Origin: Adineta steineri
Lineage: Eukaryota; Rotifera; Eurotatoria; Adinetida; Adinetidae
Length of the DNA stretch: 64,000 bases
Direction of reading: 5' to 3'
Assembly: GCA_905250115.1 (NCBI GenBank)
Contig: CAJNOI010000243.1
Location: 45,130 to 109,129, forward strand
Made by a program: the position numbers and the translations under genes. Of this stretch, positions 40,801-52,618 are shown piece after piece (position 1 is the first letter of the stretch; each line of letters starts with the position of its first letter). Below the pieces are notes generated by a model, which did no database searches, was not told the origin of the DNA, and saw nothing but the letters and a program-made list of their open reading frames with translations.

Positions 40801-43800
40801 AATCCATTCATAAGAATTATCAATAGTATTTAATATAAATCAACTTTTGAGATTCGTCTCACGCAGACTGTGAGCAAACATTAAATCAAAGACTTTTGTA
40901 GACTGATTTGAGATCCCAGGTCAAACATGTACAGTCGTAAACGACCGTCCACGGAAATAAACGATAATAAACGTTGATCGTAACGAACGTCCGTGTACGA
41001 AGCCCATATACGGAACAGTACGATAAAAAACGCATTTCGTATACGGCAGTCGTTAAAAAAAACGGCCGTTTGAACAAAAGTTATTTTATACTCCGTTTAC
41101 GACGAATAACGAAAAATGTATACGATCGTATTTTACATGATACGGTCGTTTATGATCGTGTTAGAAAATACTTATTAGACACAATATTTCATCTAATTTT
41201 ATATTTTTAAAATTATATTATGATTCAATAATTATCGTTCAATTATTCTGTAGTAATATTTATATAAGTTCATATATGTAATTGATAACAATTACGAACA
41301 GAAAAGAGCATATTATTCCATTGTTATTTCTTCTATAGACATTACAATAGATTATTTGAAGAATTGCAGATAGAAATAAAGGATTATATATAGATTCTAT
41401 GTATGTTTCTTTCTACTATGGCGTACAGAAGCGAATTATAGAAGATGTTATAGTACGAAATTCAAGTTAAAGAACGAATATGTAAAATCTTTCTCTTTTG
41501 CGTTCTCCGTCAGTTTAGTGTAAGATATATCATACCGAAGAGTAAGAAAAGGAAAAAATAGAGCTATATATATGTGGTGCTTTGCTTATTTCGTTTATTA
41601 CATAAATTTTCATTTTCAGATTAACACTAGAAGTTTATCACTCGATCTCTCTCGGAAAGTGATGAATAAATATTATTTTTATTTTCAGATGATTTTATGA
41701 AGAATATGTGATGAATAACAATGTATTTGAATCTATATTATTATCCAAGCAACTTCAACAAAAAAAATTATTGAAGCAAAATCGTAAGCGTCGTGCTTTA
41801 ATCAGTACTCGCCGTATTCGTCTTGATACAACATACACTAATGTGTCTAGTACTTCGTCAAATATATTAGATGAATTTACTGAAAGCAATTTTACACCAT
41901 CAAACATTTATCAACATATATTAACTAGTGATATTGATAACGGTCGACATGATAAATCAAATGAATTAAACAATCATCCAATAGTACATGATAGTTTAAG
42001 TGAATTAAATAATATATCAATTACAGATGATGATGACAATGATTCTTATATTGAAGCATATGACTCCAACGATTCAGATGAATTTAATGTATTAAATGAT
42101 GAGAAATATCTATATGAAAATTTTGATTATAATTTAAATTCATGCTTTACTTTATTGAATCAAAATCTTCACAACTGGACAAATATATCAACTCAAGAAT
42201 TTTGTGCAAAATTACTTCGTTTGCTACGCGACGCCAAAATATGTAAATCTCAAACAGATAAATTAATTCAATTGATATATTCTGGTTTACCTACTCCAAA
42301 TAACATGCCAAAATCAATGAAACAAATTTTAGCTAAAATGCAAGGTAAAATTCATATAAAAATTAATTAATTCATCAGAGTGAATATCTAAGTTTTTTCG
42401 TTTATACGAAATTGTATGTAGCTAGAGCGCTTTTTTAAATTAAATGAATAAACACATATTGTTTAAGCTGAAAATTTGAACAGATATAATTTTTCTGACA
42501 AACAACAGAGGATCAAATTTTGACTGATAGACAGAATAATATCATTAAGTATCATCGAAAAAAAATCATGAAAATATCTCTGCATGAACTAAAACCCTTC
42601 TCACTACTTTAAATTAAATTATTTTTAGCGACGTCGAAAAAACTTTTCTATTTGATAATAATTTTTTTTAGTTCAAGAATTGTTTTCAAAATCAGAAGTT
42701 TGTGCAGCATGTTACATGAATATTAATGATCATCATGGCAAAATATGTTCAACTACAGGATTGAAAAATATAAATATTTTTGATACTCATGTTAAAACAG
42801 CTTTCTTATTTCTGTTAAATCGTTTATGGTCAACAATTAAAGAATACAAGCAGCAAATCAGTTTAAACACAAATAACAACTACAACGATATTCCATTTAA
42901 TATATTATATCGTAAAATGGTGAAAAATATGAAAGATAAAGAATTTATTAGCATCATGTTACATGTTGATGGCATATCCATCTGTAAATCAAAGAAAATG
43001 AAATTATGGTTATTAAGTGGTGTCATCATTGAATTACCTCCACATTTAAGGTACAGAAGATGCAACATGATTTTATTATCAATATATATTGGTACTAATG
43101 AACCAAAACCAAAACCATGGCTAAAGTCTTGCTTTTTTCAACTACATCAAATTAAGAATGAAGGTAAGATTTTTCATTTTCACTTCTCATAATGGGTATC
43201 GCAAGATAAATACTTTCTTGTTAAAATAATAATTCATAAAAAACGAAGACTATTTTGAACAACTACTATAATACGTAACATATACAACTCTGTATGTGTA
43301 TGTCGGCTACAATTGAAGATAAGAGTTTACTTTCAAGAGTGAGCTTATTAATTATAATTTGCTCACCGTTAAATTTTTATAAATCTTTCTTAATGTAGTC
43401 TTAAAAATGCGTTTTAAAAAAGAATCAAGTTTTCGATAAAAATCATGCCTGTTTGTTAATAGTTTTTTTTTAAAGTTTTGATCTATATATAATAAAATAA
43501 TCTTATTTTTCTTATAGGTGTCGTGTTGTCGAATGGGATTCGTTGTAGAGTGCTTTTTTATTCAATTATTGGTGATTGTCCAGCGTTGAAAATGATTTTG
43601 GAATTTATTGCTCATAATGGATACTTTTGTTGTTTTTACTGTTATATTCACGGTATTCATGTGGGTGGTGCTGGTGGAAAGAGACAATATTTCTATGAAG
43701 ATGGAATCCAACTTCGAGATCCAACCACTTATGCTTTAGAATCAATAAAAGCTGCTGAAACTTCAAAGAACGTGTATGGTCATTTAGGTCGATCAATCCT

Positions 43801-46800
43801 CCATGATTTATTGGATGTACCTTTACCATATTCGATTATTTCCGATTATTTACATTGTACTTTGCTGCGACATACGCGAGTTATTGTAAAACAAATTTAT
43901 AAAAGTTTATCACCTCAACAAAGAAGTCGTTTTGATGATCAATTACGTACACAAAAATTCCCCCATACTTTCAACCGAAAATTACGTCCTGTTAGTGATT
44001 TTGCATTCATTAAGTAAGTTAATTTTTTTAAATAAATTAATATACTGATACATATTAACTTGAATTAGAAATTGACAAGAATTGTATTTTATTTTAGGGG
44101 TACAGAGTTAAAAAATTTGCTCTTATATGGTCTACTTCCAAATCTTTTACCATATCTTTATGAAGAACGATTAGGTCATATTGCATTGTTTGTTTGTTTT
44201 ATCAGGGTAAGTTGAGTCTTTGTATAGACGAAGTAAATTTTATTTAATATAGCTTTTACATGGAAAAAAAATATTCGGTGAACATACAAGTGCAAAAGCA
44301 AAAGAACTTTTTATAAAATACTATGAAAATCATGGACAATTCTTCGACAATGTACAGGATTTTACTCTACATGTTCATTTACATTTTGATCGATTATTTG
44401 ATCAACATGGAAGCTTATGTCATCTTGCAACATTTGGTCAAGAAGATTTTATTGGTTCAGTTAGTAAGAATTTTCATGGAACTCGTTTTCATGGTGAACT
44501 TATCACGTATTACTACGAAGTAAATAATTGATTGTATATATTTTCTTTCTCTAAATTTTCAATATCTCTTTGCAGATCGATTTTGCCTTACGAAATATAA
44601 TACAGATAAATGATCCATCTACTTCACATGGTCCTGATGGACCCTTTGATCAAGCAGAATTAACATTAGCTTTATTTAATGATATAAATCAGCATCATCT
44701 TATGGTCTGCAGTTGTAATAAGCCATACCAATGTATACAAATATTTCGTCGATGTATGGTTGATAAAAAAATATATCATTCACTGATCTATTCCCGTCGA
44801 AAATCATCAGTAAGTTATTTCGTTCAATATCGTCAAAATCAATATGATAACTGTTTCGGAAAGATAAAATTTTTCTTTACTATTAACAATGAAAATTATG
44901 CTGTTATTGAAAATCATGAGGTAAAAACGAAATTCAGCCAATTTTTTAAATCATCTTCTTATTATAATTTATTGGCAAAAACAATTGATTATTTCTTCTT
45001 TGTTCTGTGTACATCTGTATCATCAATACAATGTGTATCTTTATCGTCAATTGAAAATTATTGTATTGTTTTCGAAAATATTCATCATTTTATTGTAACT
45101 CCATTATCTATTGACTATGAACATGACTAATGAAAAATTGATTTTTTTTCTTTTCATTAATTCATATGACATAATTACATTGAAATATTTGTTTCTTTTT
45201 TCAGATTCAAATTATTTATCATGATGGCAACCATATTAAAACATTTATTTCTTCTTTTTAGATTCAAATTATTTATCATGATGGTAACCATATTAAAATA
45301 TTTATTTATTTTTTTTTAGATTTAAATTAATTATCATGATGGCAACCATATCGAAATATTTATTTATTTTTTTTAGATTGAAATTATTTATCATGATGGT
45401 AACTACATGTGATACTGTTCGAGAAAAACGTGTAAAAAATCCACGAAAAATTTTTTCTCCATCTGGATCTTCTCAACCATTACCAAGCAATTATTTGATT
45501 TTTATATCAGACACAGAGTCTTATTCTATCGTAGGTCGGAGTAGTATTAAGAAAATTAATGGAAAAAAAGCTACATTAGTCCTTAATAAAAAAACTTTTA
45601 CTGGAGAAATTATATGTTCTGGTAAGTATTCATTTTAATATACTTCATGAATCTAAATATTTCGATATTTTTTGCAAAGGTACATTTACTCAATGTCAAG
45701 AAAAAATGAATGAAGTTCAACAAGCATCACAACCATTTGCAAACGGTAAGTTGAGTTACTCATATTATTACCCTTCTGAAATATCTATGTATATATATTT
45801 TTTTTCTTTCATAGATGAAACAGCGAGTGATAGTGAAGTTGATGAAGACGATTTTGATCATCATGATAAAAATGAAAATGAATTTACTATTGAAATAAGT
45901 GAAGATTATAATGAAAATGAAGAAGAATCATTTAATCGATTTGGTAAGTATAAAATTAAGATCTTAATTTAAGTTAGAAATACGTTTGCTGAGATAGAAT
46001 TATATACTCGAAATTCATTAGATATTTTTATAACAATAAATTTTAATTTTATATCGAAAAATACATACATAATTTCATACAAGCAGTTTGTCAAGAATTA
46101 AAAGATACTAATTGTCGAAAAATGACATTGGCGCAATCATTAAATTCATTACTGATTTTTTCGAAGGTATACTCTTAAATAAAAGGCTAATTAACATAGT
46201 TTGAATCAGAAGTTCTTGTGAGCTCGAACATAAATAAATATACTTTAGTATATACATCGATAATTAAATTTTCATGTTAAAAAGTACGATAATTTGTATT
46301 GTTATATCTGTGTTTCACTTAATGCTTTCTTGACATACATATCCTTAATAGAAAATTTATTAAAATATTTTATTTTATATTAATAGATAAATCCAGAAAC
46401 GAATTGTTACGTGAAGAATCTCGTGGTAAAAAACGACAATCTACACATTCTCATTCAACAAATGACGGACCTCGACAAAAAAAACAAAAACCACAAGAAT
46501 ATTCAACCGAACGTATGTACCTTTTTTAATTATTTTTTAAATGTTTTTTTTAATTTGACCACATTTTTCTTTTTCATAAATATAAAATTTTATCAATATA
46601 CGTTTACTTTTGTGTAAAATAGGTGATCAAGAATTAAATGATGAACCTATGGTACAATCATCAATCACAATTGACCAACAAGGGCGTTTAAGTGATGGTT
46701 AGATATTATATATTTAATTATTATAATAATAATCGTTCTTTTGAATATTGCAGGAAAATCATTAAAATTAATCGAAAATAAAATAAATGATCTCAATAAA

Positions 46801-48466
46801 AGCTTGGTCAAAATGAGTAATGCACTTCGTCAGATGGCATCAACGACACGAGCTGTAAGTACTTGTTAATTACATAGATTAAAAAAACTTTTATTTTAGG
46901 GATCACAAAATCTTGATCATTATCGTGATGCAAATAATCAAGAGATATTTCCAGTTACTGTGGTAAAACAACGATAAAAGTCTTTTTTATTTTTATAAAT
47001 GTTCGTCTATTATTTTATTTTCAGGAATATTGTGGTCGAAATCTGCTTGATACTATTGGAACAGATTTTGGTGATTATGCACGACAACTTATGCGTGTGT
47101 TATATACAAAAGATGAACTTCAATCATGTATTCTTCCACCAGGCCGACAACATCTTGCTCGACCACCACTTGATGCTGAACGTTTTGCTCGATTAAATGG
47201 TTTGTCGAAAGTTTTTTTTTGTAACATAAGTTTCCTTTTTTTTCTAGAAGCTGTTCGTGTGAAATATCGACTAGCATCTCATTTCTATGGTGACTTTTTC
47301 AAATATCATTTAGGACCAAAACTCAGTGATTTTCTAATTGAAGAACGCCGTCGTGATGAACAGAAAAATCTTCGAAGACAAGCAAAATTACCTTCTGTTG
47401 ATTTGGAACTTCAGCAGTTGATCGATTAAACAAAAGATAATCTTCCATATGTAGGACAATACTATTTTTCAACGTTTTTTATATTATTTGTTATGTACGA
47501 TCAAATATCTTGACTTTTTTTTGTATTATTTGATCTATATGTGTGATCAACTGTTTTTTAATTTTAATTTTCTATTACTTGTATTTATTCAGAAAATATT
47601 TTTCTATTGGCGAAAACCATGTATGTGTGAAATTGTTTTTTTTTATATATGTTAACATTTACTTGGATGAATAAAGTTTGAACAACATGAATAAATGATC
47701 TTATTAATTGTCTTATTAATTGAAAGAACAACAGATACTTGAAAACGAATAGAGACGATTGTAAACGATCATATACGATCGTAAACGATCATATACGACG
47801 ATGAATACGATCGTTTACTAGAACATACTCTCGTATACGACGTCCGTATTTTTCTGCATTTATCCGTATACGGCCACGGAAATATACGGTCGTAATACGG
47901 CCTCAGGTAATACGGAGCAATACGGTCGTATACGGACCGTATATGGGATGTATACGATCGTATACGGTATCGTATCCGACAGTATACGACCGTTTACGAA
48001 CATCGTAATGGTCGACCTGGGTATAGTTCATTTGATTTGAATCGATTATATATTTTATTCGATTTAATTCGGAAGAAACGAAAATAATTGACAATGTTTC
48101 TGAGCATCTTTTTTTTAGAACATACTAACATCAATCAATATCGATAAGCTCATTTGAGAAGATTATTGTATCGTCTTTCATATATAGTTTGTGTTTAGTC
48201 TATCTAATAAATAATTGAAAAAAAACCATTTAAGAATAATACATCAAATTGAAGTGAATACTTTGCGGATCAATGAAAATACTTTAGAGAAATTATCTCA
48301 ATTATTACTTATTTCTTTCAATTTTAGATATGCGTTTCTTGTTTATAACAGTGCTCAACAAGCTGCAAATGTTATCGAAAATGCTCAGCAATACAAGATC
48401 AATGGTCGAACATTAGTTGTTGCTTTTATTTCTGAGAAAAATCGATCTCGTTCCTTTACAACATGA
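37872..48466 (+). CDS. two-RRM RNA-binding protein, last intron carrying a transposon
   Basis: Exons 37872-38002, 39135-39432, 39862-40073, 40125-40430 and 48328-48466 give 361 residues with closing phases. The first half is acidic and Ser/Thr-rich without a known domain. RRM1 runs from KTLIVSGLRND (RNP2) to KYAFILHG (RNP1). RRM2 runs from QTIAVTKIPENVS to LWGYAFLVYN, and its second half is on the last exon, ending SFTT. The fold resembles nucleolin-type RRMs, so RNA binding is likely and the exact role unknown. The last intron is 7,897 bp and contains the complete transposon at 40915-48021; without it the intron would be about 790 bp. The reading frame across the intron is intact, so the gene may still work if the long intron is removed. 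Confidence 0.8.
38320..38442. repeat. 17-bp perfect inverted repeat in RRM-gene intron 1
   Basis: TTCGTTCTGTCATTGAT at 38320-38336 pairs exactly with 38426-38442 across an 89-bp loop. It may be a very small MITE or a structured intron element. No clear target duplication. Confidence 0.55.
41711..45130 (+). CDS. transposase, tnp2/CMC-like
   Basis: Exons 41711-42344, 42672-43163, 43518-44013, 44098-44206, 44253-44519 and 44576-45130 sum to 851 codons (850 residues) with no stop or frameshift. The N-terminal third is low-complexity and acidic. A zinc-ligand-like CAACYMN...HHGKIC pair follows. The catalytic region has MLHVDGISI (a likely first Asp), ELPPHLRYR with GTNEPKPKPWL, GDCPALKM (a likely second Asp) and CCFYC. 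The C-terminal part carries the segment YHSLIYSRRKSS before SYFVQY and FGKIKFFF, which recurs in animal transposases of this class. An alternative would be another DDE family with a tnp2-like core. An intact reading frame suggests recent activity. Confidence 0.8.
45205..45433 (+). repeat. four tandem 57-58-bp units, each with a splice acceptor and ATG
   Basis: Units start at 45205, 45262, 45320 and 45377. Each is preceded by a pyrimidine run and AG, begins ATTCAAATT or near, and contains ATCATGATGG. The last copy leads into the second transposon ORF. The earlier copies offer alternative acceptors and starts. Confidence 0.88.
45393..47429 (+). CDS. transposon ORF2: BEN-domain protein
   Basis: Probable exons 45393-45621, 45680-45745, 45815-45943, 46387-46512, 46623-46697, 46754-46854, 46900-46962, 47025-47199 and 47248-47429. 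The N-terminus is basic, followed by an acidic exon, a basic nuclear-signal-like part (GKKRQS, RQKKQK), a short coiled-coil-like helix (KINDLNKSLVKMSNAL), and a C-terminal BEN domain from LLDTIGTDF to PLDAERFARLNEAVRVKY. BEN domains bind DNA or chromatin proteins, so this may help target or regulate the element (inference). A further candidate exon at 46087-46166 is 80 nt and would break the frame if included, so it is skipped here. The start may lie in any of the four upstream repeat units. Confidence 0.7.
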
Positions 48467-48640
48467 TTCATTGTTTAGCAATTTTTTTATTATTTTGAAT
48501 AAATAACTGTCTGTTGTCATTGCACATTTCACAAAAAAGAAGATGTTTAAGTATCTAACTCATCTTTAGATATATATGAGAGAGAGTATGGTTGTGGGTG
48601 TTGATAGAGATACGAGACAGTCTCATCCCACATCTACATC
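48467..48640. other. short spacer between RRM gene and copy B
   Basis: Contains the likely 3' untranslated region of the RRM gene (an AATAAA-like word near 48498). No counterpart is seen upstream of copy A. Confidence 0.45.
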
Positions 48641-50348
48641 GAAGTACATAGGGATATATGAGAGAAACATTTTTTCGATTAGTCGAAGAGGGAAACAGAA
48701 TATTAGAAAAATCACCTCAGTAAAAACAGAATATATGATGTATTTTTATTTCAACAGGTGAATTTGATGCACAAGAGCCTTCTTTACAATTCTAAGAAAA
48801 TCATAGATTTCTACTATGTAGGTGAGAACGAGACAGATTTGATACAGCCACACCCTGAAAAGTGGTTATAGGCAATATTCAAATCCATTTCAGTCGAGCA
48901 TCAAGCGAGCCGTGGTGGTGAACGTTATTTGTATTTACCAAAATGATAGCATTTTAGGATTGAAATACGATGATCATATAAAGTATGATTTCATAACTGT
49001 TCAAGACTCTAATTCAATTATACAAGGAAGGTTGAATTGATAATTATTTTACTATCGTTTGTACATGGTTCAACTGTATTTATGGTAGACATTCATAACT
49101 GAAAATTGTGTTTTTTAAAACGACAAAAGTTCGATGGTTTTCACAATGAATAAAGTGTTACGCTTGATAATACAAATTCGCTATAAAAATAAAATAACTT
49201 GATTGTTTAAGCGAAAGAAGAAATTGAAACAGAAACAAAGAGTTTATGTATAAATTGATTTATTTAGTCAATATAGTGCAGCGTTACATTTCTTTTCTCG
49301 AATTATGAAAATAAAATAGTAATATTCATCTTACATACAATATGTATGCAAAAACAAATTATATAATCATTTCATTTAATTATTTTTTTTTGTTTATCAC
49401 AATGATTTCTAGTATCATTTAAATAATTTTACGTAGATACTCAATTCGTAGTCAAAACAATCTTTCATTTTCAGTATTGCCTTTGTTTATAAAAATTGAA
49501 AATTAACTGCATCTATGAGATCAAGAAATAGATATGATAGGAAAATGAATATAAACGAGTAAATAAACGTTATCAACTTGACAAGAAATCAATTAACTTA
49601 TAATCATTAATAAAAGTTATATTAAGACATACAGTAATATGCAAAAATAATTGCCGTTGGACTTCTCAAAGTTCTTCTTACTGGAATTGTGAGATATTGA
49701 AACATTTTTATGTTAGTATATGATACAAATACAGTACTTATACTAAAAATTTCGCTCTCTTTCTTTAATTTTATAAGAAACAAAAGTCTAACTTTCTTCG
49801 AAGCAGTTAAATAACTTTCAGGTTACACATGGATTTTATTCTATTCTTCATGTTAGAATCTTTTCATTCGTAACCACTTTTTAAATGACTTGATAGAGTG
49901 ATTCAAGTAGCCTAAGACTCATGTGATCAGATGGTTACATAACTTCGCAATAATCATTAGTTCAGTAATGTGAGATAATTGAATAACCAGCCCACACAAA
50001 GGTAACGTTTATAAATAGCTCTAGAACAAACCATTTTAAACAAAGTTTTTGTACACCATTGTATATTAAATTCAACTATATAATTCGATATGAACTTGAA
50101 TATCAACTATAGTTACGAGGTAAAACGAACTGAAATATGATTTGTTTGACCTGCACAAACAAATCGATATTAAGGATTAGTATAAAAATAAGAACGAAAA
50201 AAAATCCAAATATTTACGCAGCATATATATATATATAAAATAAATGAACATAAAGTGAGAGAAAAAGAAAAAGAAATTTTCAAATTATTCAGTAGATGAG
50301 CACAAGACACTATTGTTGCTTACATTCTATTATATATAATACAAAAAA

Positions 50349-52618
50349 ATGACTATTTACTATTTTTATTGTTTAATTATTTATTTTTGTTCATTTTCTT
50401 TGATTTATACAATTAATGATGATAATACATGGCCATGGAAAAAAACTAACTATTTATCTCGATCAAATTGGTCATCATTATTAAATCCTAATAATAATAA
50501 TAATCAACATCCAGTATGGTTTATTTTTTATTATTTAAATTATTGTGGATATTGTAAAAAAGCTGAACCTGGATGGGAAGCTGTTGCTCAATATGCAATT
50601 AGTAATAATAATTTTCTCAAAAATCTTTCTTTATTTTTATTTCAATTTAGATTGGTCAAAATATATTCAAATTGGTGCATATGATTGTGCAAGTGGATCT
50701 TTATCAATCAAAGATATTTGTCAAGATGAAAAATATCCTCAATGGCGTATTTATTGTCCATTAACAAATACAACACATTTAGCTTTTTCATCTAAACAAC
50801 GAACAATTAAAACTAAACCAGAAGATATTTTAATATGGTTGTTAAATAAATTAAATAATATTGCTGATCAATGTTACGGTCAACAATGGCCAATTAAAAA
50901 TTTAATTGAGTAATTAATAAAACAAAAGAAAATAGTTTTATTTCGAATTTTTCTAGGCCAAAAACAAAAGATGATTTAGATAAAATTATTCCAAAATCTG
51001 TCAATAAATTTCAATTATTCATTTCCGATGATATTCTTCTTTATACTCTTGTAAGCCATTAATATTTTATGCATCGATAAAATAAATACTTTTCTTTAGT
51101 TTGTATTGAATAATTCGAAAACTATTCAAACCGAACCAATTTATCGTTTAGCAAAACAAAATCAAATTACAAAAGATATTAGTATTATCAAAGGAATACG
51201 CGAAAACACTGGTCAAATAACTCTTCAACAGTTTGTTTATTATTATTATAGATTACTTGACTTTTACATTTTATATATTTTTAGAATCGATTCTGCACAA
51301 ATTATGAAACCTTTTGTACTTGATAAAAATATAATTTCTCATTTTGAAACAATCAATAGGTAATTTATTTCATAATAATTTAAAGTTTTATATTTGTTTT
51401 TAAAGAAAAAATATAGCTACATTGAAACCGACATTATCTGATATTGATAGTGCAACTGTTTGGATGATAAATAGAGATCTTCGTCGAGGTTTACCTGATT
51501 TAACTGAAAATGTTAAAAGTTGGATTAAGACTCTTTATACAGTAATAATATATTATTTAGAAAAAGCAAAAAAAAAATCGTTGAATTTTATAGTATTATC
51601 CAGGAAGTAAAACAATGAAAAGCTTTCTATTTAATTTGAATGAATTTGTTAAAAATTATACGACATTATCACCAAATGAATATCAAACTTATATTAATTC
51701 AACATCAGTAATGAATTTAAAATAATCAAAAAAAATAAAATAAATTTAATCTTTTTCTAGATTATTAAATTACCTCAATTAAAATTTGATCATTGTAATG
51801 GATCAGATTCTAGTAAACGTGGTTATCCATGTACATTATGGGTTTTATTTCATAGTATGACTGTTAAACAAGCTATACTAGCTGAACAAAATGCATGTAA
51901 GTTCTATCGATAGAGTAATTATATAACTTTAAACTAAAATAATATGATGTGTTGAAATTGTTCAGTTGTTTTTTGTGACCTAGTATTCAAAAAGAGAATA
52001 TTAAATGAACCGTAATATAACAACAAGACAAGAAACGGTGTGTCTTTACTGCATGTAAACTATTTTAAAAAACTGACTTCAGATTTGTGTTCCTTTTGAA
52101 CAGAAATGCAAAATATATTCTATTCCTGTTTTAGTACCATCAGATATCAAACCATCTGATGTTATTGTATCAATTCGAGAATTTATTGGTAATTTTTTTC
52201 TTTGTGAAGAATGTGTTACACATTTTGTTAATATGACAATTAATGCTGAAAATGAAATAAAGTCTCATCATGAAAGTATTCTTTATCTTTGGCGAAGTAA
52301 ACTGAAAAAATTATATAGTCTACATTTTCTTTACAAATTTCTTGTTTAGGTCATAATGTTGTGAATAAACGACTTCGATATGAAGAATATACCAATGATC
52401 CAAATTGGCCAAAAGTACCATTTCCTACAAAAGAACAATGTAATCTTTGTATTCAACAAATAGATGAAAATGGTGATGCTACAGAATATAATGAAAATGA
52501 AACATATAAATTCTTAAAAGAATTTTATTCATTAAATAATTCAATGAGAATTCAAACATATAACCTTATTTTATTATTTTCAATTGTCATTATTAATATA
52601 TTAATATCAAATAAATAA
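50349..52618 (+). CDS. QSOX: quiescin sulfhydryl oxidase, copy B
   Basis: Exons 50349-50601, 50651-50909, 50957-51050, 51100-51230, 51285-51359, 51406-51541, 51594-51707, 51761-51896, 52135-52296 and 52350-52618 give 542 residues. All redox pairs (CGYC, CEEC, CNLC) and the FAD motifs are as in copy A. Differences include Phe/Ser before the Asn run, two fewer Asn, Glu/Gly and Glu/Lys in the thioredoxin region, Glu/Ala in the middle region, Arg/His after the CEEC region and Val/Ile beside CNLC. None touches a catalytic residue, so both copies should be active. Intron 8 (51897-52134, 238 bp) is largely unlike its 191-bp partner in copy A. Confidence 0.93.

Larger units (their letters stand above)
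40915..48021 (+). mobile_element. complete 7.1-kb DNA transposon with tnp2-like transposase and BEN-domain ORF
   Basis: The ends are CCCAGGTC at 40915 and its inverse GACCTGGG or close at 48021. Both subterminal zones (about 40925-41165 and 47755-48010) are packed with CGTATACG and CGTAAACG-type words, the probable transposase binding sites. Between them are two genes on the plus strand: an open transposase and a second protein with a BEN domain. This two-gene plan fits the CMC (CACTA/EnSpm-like) group seen in animals. The CCCAGG terminus and the lack of a clear 3-bp target duplication (GAT on the left, TAT on the right) are less typical. It sits wholly inside one intron of the RRM gene, in the same orientation. 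Confidence 0.82.
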
